From: Flavobacterium silvisoli
GTDB lineage: Bacteria > Bacteroidota > Bacteroidia > Flavobacteriales > Flavobacteriaceae
Length of the DNA stretch: 64,000 nucleotides
NCBI RefSeq assembly: GCF_004329815.1
Contig: NZ_SJPE01000004.1
Span: 128,926-192,925, forward strand
Direction of reading: 5' to 3'
Positions within the stretch are counted from its first letter, which is position 1. Each line of letters begins with the position of its first letter. Positions 19,127 through 27,105 of the stretch are shown one piece after another. Below the pieces are notes generated by a model that saw nothing but the letters and a program-made list of their open reading frames with translations, made no database searches and was not told the DNA's origin. The translations under genes were made by a program, and so were the position numbers.

Positions 19127-21340
19127 ATGAAAAAAATTACTTTAAGGCGAGGCCACAATTTAGCTCTGCTGTTCTTTTTATTAATGTACTCCTTCAGTAG
19201 CGCGCAGTGTATCAGAACAGCAGCATTTGGCTCTGCTGTGTCTAACAATTCAGGGGTGGCTCAAACCATTACAACCTGTGCTTATGCAACAGAATATTCT
19301 ACAGTGACCGGTTTGTTGGTTGGTAGTAATTATTTGTTTTCCGAGCAATCCGGTTCAACAGGAGGGCAGGGAACCCATTTATTTCTAACGGTAACAGATT
19401 TATCGAATAACGTTATTGCTTTTGGAACCTCACCACTTACGATTGACGCCATTAACACTGATTCTGTCAGATTGCACTACGCTGACGATTCGTCTTGTGC
19501 CGGTGGGAATACTTGTCGTAATTCTCAGGTGAAGTACTTAGCCAGTTGTCAGGCACCTACTGCTGTTGTAGCTTCTAATATAACTACAACTTCAGCAACG
19601 ATTTCGTGGACTGCTTCAGGAACTCCTCCCGCTAACGGATATGAGTATTATTATGCCACAGTAAATACAGCACCTACTGCTTCCACAACTCCCATGGGAA
19701 GTGTTGGTGCCGATGTACTTACGGTTGATTTAGCCGACTTGGCCATTGGAACAAATTATTATATTTGGGTTCGTTCTGTTTGTAGTGATACCGACACATC
19801 GCTTTGGAGTACGATAGCTAATTTTTCAACGGCATGTGACCCGGTAACTGATTTTACCGAAAACTTTGATGCAGCTGTGGCTTTTCCGGCTTGTTGGGCT
19901 AAAGTAGGACCTCTGGGTTCTTCTTATGTTCAGGCATCTGCTACGACAACTTCAACACCAAACAATTTATATATTTATAGTACTAGTTCTGCAAGTCAGG
20001 CAGTAGTAGCCATGAGACCGGTATCTAATGCCGGTGACGGAACACACAGATTGCGTTTCAGAGCCAGAGGTAATTTCACCGCCGGTGACACGGTTCAAGT
20101 TGGTTATTTGACCAATCCTTCAGATGCGACTACCTTTGTTTCTTTACAAGAATTCACCACAACATCTACTTCAGTATACGATTCATTTACAGCTGTACTG
20201 GGAACAGCACCGGGAGCTAATCAAGTATTAGCGTTTAGACACAAAGGAACTTTAGGATATAGTATATTAATTGATGATGTGGTTTGGGAAGCTCTGCCGT
20301 CATGTATTGAGCCTACGGCTCTGACAGTGACTAACGTAACGGAGTCATCAGCAACCATTGCTTGGACTGCTTCAGTTACACCTCCAGCGAATGGTTATGA
20401 ATATTTTTATTCTACATCAAATACTGCTCCAACGGCTGCAACTGCGGCTATGGGCTCTGTTGGTGCTAACGTCCTTTCTGCAGATTTAACAGATTTAGCA
20501 GCTTCAACAGTATATTATTTTTGGGTAAGATCGGTATGTTCTTCTTCTGATAGCAGCGTTTGGAGTATAAGAGGTACATTTACGACTCCATGTCCGGCTT
20601 CAACTGTGCCATACAGCCAGGATTTTGAATCTGCGGTTGTTCCGGCCATTCCGTCGTGTACTACCATTCAAAATGCAGGTAATGGTAATAACTGGACTGT
20701 AGCGAGCAATCCGGGTTATGGTTTTACTTCTAAAACATTACGCTATGCTTGGAATACCACTAACGCGGCAAACGCATGGTTCTATACTAACGGTATTCAA
20801 TTAAATGCCGGTACCAGTTACACCATTTCATACCGATATGGTAATAATAGTACAACTTATGTAGAAAAATTAAAAGTTTCGTATGGTACTTCTCCGGTTA
20901 ACACGGCTATGACAACCCTAGTTGATCATCCTTCAATTACCGGTGGTACAACAACTTCAACGGCTTTACAAGGATTAGTAGAATTTACTCCGAATACCTC
21001 AGGAATATACTATTTCGGATTTAATGCTTATTCAGACGCCGATCAATTTTATTTACTTGTTGATGATATCAGTGTTGTTGAAACATTAGCAACTCCTGAT
21101 TTTGAATCGAATAAATTTACATTTTATCCAAATCCTGTGAAAGATGTATTAAACATCGGATACAGCAAAACAATTGCCAAAGTTGCTTTGTTTAACATTG
21201 TAGGTCAGGAAGTATTGGCCAAAACAATCAATGCAGATCAATCACAAGTTGATATGTCTAACCTGCCAAAAGGTACTTACTTGGTAAAAGTAACCGCCGA
21301 AAACGGAGCAGTTAAGACCATCAAAGTGATTAAAGAATAA
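19127..21340 (+). CDS. Secreted fibronectin type III protein with T9SS sorting domain
   Basis: A signal peptide (to about residue 26, SFSSAQC) leads a 737-residue protein. An N-terminal beta domain is followed by two near-identical fibronectin type III domains (about residues 140-235 and 385-485), each with the pattern SATI-x-WTAS-x-TPPANGYEY and YYIWVRSVCS or YYFWVRSVCS. Each is followed by a jelly-roll domain of the cleaved-adhesin type (FTENFDAAVAFPACW and YSQDFESAVVPAIPSC). The end (FTFYPNPVKDVLNIGY ... LPKGTYLVKVTAENGAVKTIKVIKE, in parts) is a type A T9SS sorting domain. Likely a surface or released adhesin-like protein. Confidence 0.88.
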   Translation: MKKITLRRGHNLALLFFLLMYSFSSAQCIRTAAFGSAVSNNSGVAQTITTCAYATEYSTVTGLLVGSNYLFSEQSGSTGGQGTHLFLTVTDLSNNVIAFGTSPLTIDAINTDSVRLHYADDSSCAGGNTCRNSQVKYLASCQAPTAVVASNITTTSATISWTASGTPPANGYEYYYATVNTAPTASTTPMGSVGADVLTVDLADLAIGTNYYIWVRSVCSDTDTSLWSTIANFSTACDPVTDFTENFDAAVAFPACWAKVGPLGSSYVQASATTTSTPNNLYIYSTSSASQAVVAMRPVSNAGDGTHRLRFRARGNFTAGDTVQVGYLTNPSDATTFVSLQEFTTTSTSVYDSFTAVLGTAPGANQVLAFRHKGTLGYSILIDDVVWEALPSCIEPTALTVTNVTESSATIAWTASVTPPANGYEYFYSTSNTAPTAATAAMGSVGANVLSADLTDLAASTVYYFWVRSVCSSSDSSVWSIRGTFTTPCPASTVPYSQDFESAVVPAIPSCTTIQNAGNGNNWTVASNPGYGFTSKTLRYAWNTTNAANAWFYTNGIQLNAGTSYTISYRYGNNSTTYVEKLKVSYGTSPVNTAMTTLVDHPSITGGTTTSTALQGLVEFTPNTSGIYYFGFNAYSDADQFYLLVDDISVVETLATPDFESNKFTFYPNPVKDVLNIGYSKTIAKVALFNIVGQEVLAKTINADQSQVDMSNLPKGTYLVKVTAENGAVKTIKVIKE

Positions 21341-21357
21341 GGGTATTGCCCATTATC

Positions 21358-21386
21358 AAAAAGTCCCGAGCAATCGGGACTTTTTT
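21358..21386. terminator. Bidirectional terminator after the T9SS gene
   Basis: AAAAGTCCCGA / TCGGGACTTTT around GCAA, with T-runs on both strands, lies between the convergent T9SS and OsmC genes. Confidence 0.92.
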
Positions 21387-21405
21387 ATTTATTCTGTTTT
21401 CTAAA

Positions 21406-21819
21406 TCAGGAATTCAGAGTGTAAGTTACGCTTATAGCGGTATTCAACAATTGAGAAATAGGACAGTTTTGTTCAGCATCTTTTACTAATTCGGCAAATT
21501 GACTTTCAGTGATGCCGTCTACTTCAGCTGTTAGTTGCAGCTTGGAAGCTACGATTTTACCATCCTCAAAAAGTATATCACAACTCGTTTTTAATTTGGT
21601 TGCAGCAAAGCCGGCAGCCTGCAGATTGAAAGCCAATTTCATGGTAAAACATCCTGAATGCGCGGCCGCTATCAGTTCCTCGGGATTGGTGCCGATTCCA
21701 TTTTCAAATCGGGAACCAAATGAATACTGCGTTTGATTTAAAACGGTGCTTTGTGTAGTTAAATGACCTTTGCCTTCTTTTCCGGTGCCGTTCCAAACGG
21801 CTGTTGCATTTCTTATCAT
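21406..21819 (-). CDS. OsmC family peroxiredoxin
   Basis: This 137-residue protein matches OsmC/Ohr-type hydroperoxide reductases. The catalytic cysteines are Cys57 in [13 protein letters not shown] and Cys119 in [21 protein letters not shown] before Cys57 favours the OsmC subgroup over Ohr. It probably detoxifies organic hydroperoxides in the cytosol, using a dithiol reductant. It is monocistronic and sits about 9 kb from the 2-Cys peroxiredoxin gene. An upstream ATAACTTTAG stretch near 21844 is a weak -7 candidate. Confidence 0.92.
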   Translation of the reverse strand: MIRNATAVWNGTGKEGKGHLTTQSTVLNQTQYSFGSRFENGIGTNPEELIAAAHSGCFTMKLAFNLQAAGFAATKLKTSCDILFEDGKIVASKLQLTAEVDGITESQFAELVKDAEQNCPISQLLNTAISVTYTLNS

Positions 21820-21920
21820 ACCTAAATTTTTTAATGAATCCTAAAGTTATGAAAAATGACTAAGAAAGAGGTCAATCTACTGTTAAATGTTTTTTAGGAA
21901 ATATGAAGCAGTACTTTTAG

Positions 21921-22448
21921 TTATACTTGTTTGGTTTTGCGTTTCAATATCCAGGCACAAATTATTGGAACCAACAATCCCACCGGAAGCAAGGCCTCGG
22001 CATAGGTGAGTAGTATGACCATGATCGGGCTTTTATAAAGCTCTTTGTACTGCATCAATTCAGCGGTTTTAGCTTTTATTTCTGCTGCAGTCATGGTAGT
22101 TGTATCTAATTTTTTTAAAGCACTGGCTATATATTTGTCCATAAAATCAGGAAAAAAGCAATAGTACTCAATCAGCCAAACTCCAACGTAAATGGTAGAG
22201 GCAATGAATGTAATCATCAACCCGATTGATAATGCTTTTCCGAAAGAAATAATGCCTTCATTCTGTCGGTCGCGATAATTTTTGATGCCTACATAACAGA
22301 GTGAAAAGGCTATAATCATTCCGGCATAACCCAACAACATTCCGGCATCAAAATTGGGATTATTGCTGAATAAATACACGCCAAAAAGCATAAAAGCGGC
22401 TACAATTCCTCCGGCCATAAGACCATAAGTAAGTACAATTTTTTTCAT
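21921..22448 (-). CDS. DUF4199 membrane protein
   Basis: From the ATG at 22448 the 175-residue protein begins MKKIVLTYGLMAGGIV and has four membrane segments (about residues 8-27, 39-57, 71-93 and 147-170). This layout, the GYAGMIIAFSLCYVGIKNYRD segment (seen as AFSLCYVGIKNYRD) and GIISFGKALSIG match DUF4199, a Bacteroidota family of unknown function. An in-frame ATG at 22535 would overlap the upstream LuxR gene; it adds a poorly conserved 29-residue extension and is not preferred. The pair with a membrane-bound LuxR regulator is recurrent in this phylum. Confidence 0.85.
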   Translation of the reverse strand: MKKIVLTYGLMAGGIVAAFMLFGVYLFSNNPNFDAGMLLGYAGMIIAFSLCYVGIKNYRDRQNEGIISFGKALSIGLMITFIASTIYVGVWLIEYYCFFPDFMDKYIASALKKLDTTTMTAAEIKAKTAELMQYKELYKSPIMVILLTYAEALLPVGLLVPIICAWILKRKTKQV

Positions 22449-22531
22449 TTCATTTAGATTTAAAATTTGACGACAAAGGTTGGTTATCGATACGAAGAAC
22501 AAGTCATCCTTTAGGGTGATTTTGTTGGTAA

Positions 22532-23008
22532 TCATCCTAAAGTACCAGGCAGAAGGTGTAATTTTTTTGCGGTTTCAATAGCTTGTGTTCGGCGCTTTGC
22601 TTCCAGTTTTTCAAACAAGTTAGCGCTGTGAGTTTTAACGGTGTTGAGTGAAACAAATAATTTCTCTGCAATCTCTTTATTACTCATACCCTGAGCCATT
22701 AGAGTAAGGACTTCTAATTCTCGCTTGCTGATTTTTCGTTCGGCTAATTCTTTTTCATTTAATACAAATTCGGATTCAGGGATGCGTATTTCTTTTTCAA
22801 CCACCACAGTATTAATTTTTGGCTCTGTTAGTTTTCCGGCCAGCCAAATGCCAAAGAGTAAAAACAGAACGGCGATTAAACCAATATAAATATCATATTG
22901 ATTTTGCAACAGGACAAACTTAAACTCCAACCAGCGTACAAGCAGTAATAGGATTGCCATAGCTGCCGAATAGGTGATAAGTTCTCTGTAGCGTTTTAAT
23001 CTTTTCAC
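22532..23008 (-). CDS. Membrane-anchored LuxR-type HTH regulator
   Basis: This 158-residue protein has two membrane helices (about residues 12-27 and 40-59) and a C-terminal GerE/LuxR helix-turn-helix (about 92-150): ISKRELEVLTLMAQGMSNKEIAEKLFVSLNTVKTHSANLFEKL, recognised by RELEVLTLMAQGMSNKEIA and VSLNTVKTHSANLF. There is no receiver domain or autoinducer domain, so the signal may come through the membrane part. The downstream DUF4199 membrane protein may be a sensor partner or target; that is an inference from gene order only. Confidence 0.9.
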   Translation of the reverse strand: MKRLKRYRELITYSAAMAILLLLVRWLEFKFVLLQNQYDIYIGLIAVLFLLFGIWLAGKLTEPKINTVVVEKEIRIPESEFVLNEKELAERKISKRELEVLTLMAQGMSNKEIAEKLFVSLNTVKTHSANLFEKLEAKRRTQAIETAKKLHLLPGTLG

Positions 23009-23024
23009 GGATTTTTACAAAAGT

Positions 23025-23549
23025 TTATTTGTGTAAAATTGGCAGGTATTCTTTCCACGGGCCTACCTCATCAGCATACTGTTTGGCCATAACTCTTGCA
23101 ATTTGTGCCAAATGTCCTAAATCGTGTGCTACCCATGTAGCCAGCAATTGTTTGAGGGTAACTTGGCCAAAAGCAGGATGAATACCTTTTAGGGCCAAAG
23201 TTTCCTTGTCAATAGGTTTGGATAAAAGAATCATCAGATTCTGTTGCCGTAAATCTCGAAACTCATTAAGTAATTGTTCTAAATTTTTTCCTTTGCTTTC
23301 CTCAAATTGCGCGAATCGGTCAAACGGTTTGAATTCTTTATCATTTCCGTTGTCCAGTATGATCTCTATTCTTTGTATCCAATCGGTCTTTTCGCCATGA
23401 ATTAAATGTCCTATAACATCAAAAGGGCTCCAGGTTTCTTCACCTTCATTTTGATAAATCCATTCATCGCTCAAACCCGTCAAAAGTGTAGCTAGTACTT
23501 CGGGAGTTCGGGTGAGAATTTCTATTGCTTTTTCTAAATCAAATGGCAT
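23025..23549 (-). CDS. DinB family protein
   Basis: This 174-residue protein has the DinB/YfiT four-helix bundle pattern. The three conserved histidines of the metal site are visible in VIGHLIHGEKTDW and in WVAHDLGHLAQIARV. The WSPFDVIGHL motif is typical of the DinB_2 branch. Many family members act as bacillithiol- or mycothiol-dependent transferases; the presence of a YtxJ gene in the same window makes a bacillithiol link possible. It ends 16 bp before the LuxR gene and may be co-transcribed with it. Confidence 0.88.
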   Translation of the reverse strand: MPFDLEKAIEILTRTPEVLATLLTGLSDEWIYQNEGEETWSPFDVIGHLIHGEKTDWIQRIEIILDNGNDKEFKPFDRFAQFEESKGKNLEQLLNEFRDLRQQNLMILLSKPIDKETLALKGIHPAFGQVTLKQLLATWVAHDLGHLAQIARVMAKQYADEVGPWKEYLPILHK

Positions 23550-23597
23550 AACGGTACAAATTAGTATATCAAAAATACAAATAAATAATTGTTTGGG

Positions 23598-24143
23598 TTA
23601 AGAGTTATACTCGCGGCGCAGTAAACTATAAACCACTGAATCTTCCATGCAATTTTTATTGAAATAATGCTCGCGCAAAATACCTTCCTGAGTGAAACCA
23701 AATTTTTTGACCAAGTTTAAGGAGGCTTTATTTTCCTTGCCAATGAAAGCTTCAATCCGATTTAGGTTCATTTGGTTAAAACCATAATCTAAGATAACTT
23801 TTGTAGCTTCGCTCATCAAACCTTTTTGTTTGTAGCTGTCGTCAAATAAACCGTAGCCTATTTCAGCGCGCTTGTGATCTAAGTACCAAGTGTGATACCC
23901 ACACCAGCCAATAATTTGTTGGTTGGTTTTATCTAAAATCTGAAAATAGCAAAACGACTTGTTGAAGGTAGACAACCCTTTGCGGTGTTTTTCCTTTTCT
24001 TTAGATAATGCTTCTTCATTGGGAGCACCTATGAATTCCATCAAATCTTCGTCAGAAAAGTGATTGTAGACGTAATCAAAAATTTCAGGTGTCAGTTTGC
24101 GCAGCAAAAGACGTTCTGTACTTAGTGTTTCAAATGGTGACAT
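23598..24143 (-). CDS. GNAT acetyltransferase (RimJ/RimL type)
   Basis: This 181-residue protein matches the RimJ/RimL branch of GNAT enzymes: LSTERLLLRKLTPEIFDYVY at the start, IIGWCGYHTWYLDHKRAEIGYGL in the middle (seen as WCGYHTWY and AEIGYGLFD), the acetyl-CoA loop YKQKGLMSEA, and the C-terminal NLVKKFGFTQEGILREHYF. It probably acetylates an N-terminal alanine-type or small-molecule amine; the substrate cannot be read from sequence. Unlike the GNAT gene at 3507 it is intact. Confidence 0.9.
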   Translation of the reverse strand: MSPFETLSTERLLLRKLTPEIFDYVYNHFSDEDLMEFIGAPNEEALSKEKEKHRKGLSTFNKSFCYFQILDKTNQQIIGWCGYHTWYLDHKRAEIGYGLFDDSYKQKGLMSEATKVILDYGFNQMNLNRIEAFIGKENKASLNLVKKFGFTQEGILREHYFNKNCMEDSVVYSLLRREYNS

Positions 24144-24257
24144 GGTTTATAAAAAGATTGTTTGATATTGGTTTCGTTTCGGCTGCCTGTCTGATTTGTA
24201 TCGTTTGCAATTTCACTGAAAAGATAACACAACAAGTATAAATAAAAAGAATAACAA

Positions 24258-24291
24258 TTTGAAAAAACGCAGCGATATAATTGTAGTTTTG
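24258..24291 (+). promoter_or_regulatory. Promoter of the ABC exporter gene (TTTG-N22-TAGTTTTG)
   Basis: TTTG at 24258-24261 and TAGTTTTG at 24284-24291 are 22 bp apart, matching the -33/-7 consensus, 25 bp before the start codon. Confidence 0.55.
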
Positions 24292-24316
24292 CATCACTTT
24301 TTAAGCAATTCTATAC

Positions 24317-26086
24317 ATGAAAATATTATATACTTACATTAAAGAACACAAAGCATTATTGTTTTTAGCGTTGTTTTTAGCAGCCGTTAACCAGTGTTTT
24401 TCATTGAGTGATTCTATCATTATTGGTAAATTATTAAACCAATGTGGTGTTGGTGTGGCTAATTTTAATCACAACCAACCCATGTTTATAAAAGCGGTTT
24501 TAGGCTGGTTAGGACTGTCGTTGGGAGCCGCCATGATGTCGCGTATAGCCAAAAACTTTCAGGATTATTTTACCAACATTATCATTCAGCGTACCGGAGC
24601 CCGCATGTATACCGACGGGATTCAGAAAGCACTGCAATTGCCGTATCAGGATTTTGAAGACCAACGCAGTGGAGAAACATTGGGCAAATTGCAAAAAGTA
24701 AAAATCGATTGCGAAAAGTTTATCACACTATCAATTTCCATGATTTTTCAAACGTTAATTGGTATCGTTTTTGTCGTGGTATACGCCATTAATATCCACT
24801 GGTTGTTGGGGCCTATTTTCCTGGCCACCGTTCCTGTGATTGCTTTTATCAGTTCCTTTTTGGGGAAAAGAATAAAGAAAGTTTCCCGTGAAATACTAGG
24901 CGAAACCACGGCTTTGGCCGGAGCGACTACCGAGTCACTACGTAACATTGAATTGGTGAAAAGCCTTGGTTTGACCGAGCAGGAAGTCAACAGGTTGAAC
25001 AGTACTACAATCAAAATTTTAGGATTAGAATTAAAGAAAGTACGGTTCATCCGCTCGCTGAGTTTTGTACAAGGAACAACGGTGCATTTCATGCGAACCA
25101 GTCTGGTTTTTGCACTGTACATGTTCATTTTTAACGGTATTATTAAACCGGGTGATTTGATTACCCTGATGTTCTTCTCGTTCTTTTTGTTCAATCCGCT
25201 GCAGGAATTGGGAAATGTTATTGCTACTTATAACGAAACCAAAGCCTCAATGGATAATTTCGCCGCGTTGATGAATGCCAAAAGCGAAGAAAAACCGTTG
25301 CATCCGCAAACCATCGGACCGATACACAGTTTGAAGTTTTCACATATTTCGTTTAAGCACCAAACGGCCAGTTCTTACGCGGTGAAAAACATTTCTTTTG
25401 AAGCCAAAGCCGGCGAAACCATTGCCTTTGTTGGACCATCCGGAAGTGGTAAAACGACTTTGGTCAAAATGCTGGTGGGACTTTATACGCCTGAGGAAGG
25501 GACTATTTTTTATAACGAAAAGAACGCCAAGGAAATTGATTTGACCGAGTTGCGCCAACAATTGGGCTTTGTGACTCAGGATGCGCAATTGTTTTCGGGA
25601 ACGATTAAAGATAATTTATTGTTTGTAAAACCATCGGCTACCGATGAAGAATTACAAGATGTGTTGCAAAAAGCTGCCTGTCAAAACCTATTGGCTCGTG
25701 CCGAAAACGGCATCAATACCACCATAGGCGAGGGGGGAATCAAGGTTTCGGGAGGCGAAAAACAACGTCTTTCGATAGCCCGTGCTTTGTTGCGCAATCC
25801 AAGGTTGTTGTTGTTTGATGAAGCGACTTCGGCACTGGATTCGATTACAGAAGAGGAAATTACCAAAACCATTCGCAGTATTTCGTCTAAGCAGGATCAA
25901 ATCACGGTCTTAATCGCTCATCGCCTGTCAACCATCATGCATGCCGATAAGATATTTGTTCTGGAACAAGGACAAATTATAGAGCAAGGTAAGCATCAGG
26001 ATTTATTAGACGAAAAAGGATTATATTATGCTATGTGGCGTCAACAAATAGGTGAGCGAGCACATGCTCAGGGAGCTAACGTTTAA
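24317..26086 (+). CDS. ABC transporter, fused permease and ATP-binding half-exporter
   Basis: This 589-residue half-transporter has a six-helix type IV permease (about residues 10-305) and a C-terminal ATPase. The Walker A motif GPSGSGKT is at residues 373-380, the signature is VSGGEKQRLSIARALL, Walker B is LLLFDEATSALD, and the H-loop is LIAHRLSTI. It should work as a dimer in the inner membrane, exporting lipid, drug or peptide; the substrate is not clear. It is monocistronic and unrelated in sequence detail to the second exporter at 54989-56746. Confidence 0.93.
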   Translation: MKILYTYIKEHKALLFLALFLAAVNQCFSLSDSIIIGKLLNQCGVGVANFNHNQPMFIKAVLGWLGLSLGAAMMSRIAKNFQDYFTNIIIQRTGARMYTDGIQKALQLPYQDFEDQRSGETLGKLQKVKIDCEKFITLSISMIFQTLIGIVFVVVYAINIHWLLGPIFLATVPVIAFISSFLGKRIKKVSREILGETTALAGATTESLRNIELVKSLGLTEQEVNRLNSTTIKILGLELKKVRFIRSLSFVQGTTVHFMRTSLVFALYMFIFNGIIKPGDLITLMFFSFFLFNPLQELGNVIATYNETKASMDNFAALMNAKSEEKPLHPQTIGPIHSLKFSHISFKHQTASSYAVKNISFEAKAGETIAFVGPSGSGKTTLVKMLVGLYTPEEGTIFYNEKNAKEIDLTELRQQLGFVTQDAQLFSGTIKDNLLFVKPSATDEELQDVLQKAACQNLLARAENGINTTIGEGGIKVSGGEKQRLSIARALLRNPRLLLFDEATSALDSITEEEITKTIRSISSKQDQITVLIAHRLSTIMHADKIFVLEQGQIIEQGKHQDLLDEKGLYYAMWRQQIGERAHAQGANV

Positions 26087-26094
26087 AGACATAG

Positions 26095-26125
26095 TAAGCT
26101 ATCAGTAATCTAAGCTATCAGTAAT
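26095..26125. repeat. Tandem 15-bp direct repeat
   Basis: TAAGCTATCAGTAAT occurs twice with one base between copies (period 16), just after the ABC exporter stop. No function is evident. Confidence 0.6.
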
Positions 26126-26229
26126 GTTAGTGGCTAGGTAACTATTAACTCAATGCAGAATTTTTAATGTTTAGTAGGTTTGAGTTTGTCATGGTTATGC
26201 ACTTTGACAGGTTCAGTATGACAGCAATA

Positions 26230-26859
26230 TTATTCTTTGATGAATTTTTTATGCCTTTTTTGATTATTTGTGGATACTTCAATTAAGTAAACGCCTTTTG
26301 ATAGACTTTCTACATTAATTTCATTACAGTTTTGAGTTTGGATTAGGATTGCTTTCCCTGTAGAATCAAATACAGTTATTTGATCAATGTTGGTGTCAGT
26401 TTTTAGATGAATAACATTTTTGGATGGGTTAGGAAATAGTTGTAACTCATTGTTGTCTTTTGCCGAAAAGGAGTCATTAGATAAAGTTGTAAGATAGTTG
26501 AGTATATCAGAAGAACATTCTGTCGATCCAACAGCTGCCCAGAGGCTGACATCGGTTGATGAACAAATTGACCGAACGAAAAAAGCATAGCAGCCAGAAC
26601 TTTGAGGTAAATTGGTTAATAGGAGAGGATTGTTTGCTGCATAAGAAACCCAGATAGTAGAAGGTAAAGATGATGTAACATCAAAATTGGGTATGACTGC
26701 TACATCCCATGATGTTGCATTACCGCTTTCTACCCAAGACAATTCAGCAGTAGTTATCAGAGCAATATTATCTATTACAGTAAGATTTGAAGGTGCCTGG
26801 CATTGTGTATTGCCTATGAAATTGGCAAGTAAAATGATTGAAAGTATTGTTTTTTTCAC
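26230..26859 (-). CDS. Secreted fibronectin-like protein with T9SS sorting domain
   Basis: This 209-residue protein has a signal peptide (MKKTILSIILLANFIGNTQC), one fibronectin type III-like domain (about residues 24-110, TTAELSWVESGNATSWDVAV and FFVRSICSS seen), and a T9SS sorting domain (LQLFPNPSKNVIHLK ... LSKGVYLIEVSTN ... KFIKE). It is a small exported protein, probably displayed at the surface. It is the last of three T9SS cargo genes on this strand. A -7 box TAACTTTG at 26895-26888 precedes it. Confidence 0.85.
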   Translation of the reverse strand: MKKTILSIILLANFIGNTQCQAPSNLTVIDNIALITTAELSWVESGNATSWDVAVIPNFDVTSSLPSTIWVSYAANNPLLLTNLPQSSGCYAFFVRSICSSTDVSLWAAVGSTECSSDILNYLTTLSNDSFSAKDNNELQLFPNPSKNVIHLKTDTNIDQITVFDSTGKAILIQTQNCNEINVESLSKGVYLIEVSTNNQKRHKKFIKE

Positions 26860-26887
26860 TTGTATTGATGTTAATATTCTTTTTTTT

Positions 26888-26895
26888 CAAAGTTA
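26888..26895 (-). promoter_or_regulatory. Putative -7 box of the small T9SS gene
   Basis: TAACTTTG on the minus strand 28 bp before the start codon matches TAnnTTTG; no clear -33 box. Confidence 0.45.
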
Positions 26896-26948
26896 GTACT
26901 TTGGTATTGGATGGTGTTGGTTTTTGGTTTTATTTAGTTGACTGTGAG

Positions 26949-27010
26949 AAGAGTAACAAGGTAAACTGGTTTTTGTATGAAACCCTTGTCGCCAGCAGAC
27001 TATTACTCTT
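26949..27010. repeat. Long imperfect stem-loop
   Basis: AAGAGTAACAAGG at 26949-26961 pairs with CCTTG (26984-26988) and TTACTCTT (27003-27010) across an interrupted stem. It lies between two minus-strand T9SS genes, near a second hairpin at 27026-27055. Confidence 0.4.
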
Positions 27011-27025
27011 TTCTTTTCCTATTTG

Positions 27026-27055
27026 TGGGTAGACAAATTATAGTAAGTCTATCCA
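27026..27055 (-). terminator. Possible terminator hairpin of the delta-60 T9SS gene
   Basis: TGGGTAGAC / GTCTATCCA (one wobble) encloses a 12-nt loop about 50 bp beyond the stop at 27106. There is no long T-run, so this may be weak. Confidence 0.35.
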
Positions 27056-27105
27056 AATTATTAGATACTTCTTGATCATTTAAAATTTATTAGAATAGAT
27101 AAAGG

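Noticed and set aside
24317-26086. Possible bacteriocin-processing ABC transporter
   Set aside because: There is no N-terminal C39 peptidase domain and no precursor peptide gene nearby.
26190-26222. Stretch resembling a common flavobacterial TGTCAT...TGAAC repeat
   Set aside because: Only a loose resemblance was seen and no second copy is present in the window.
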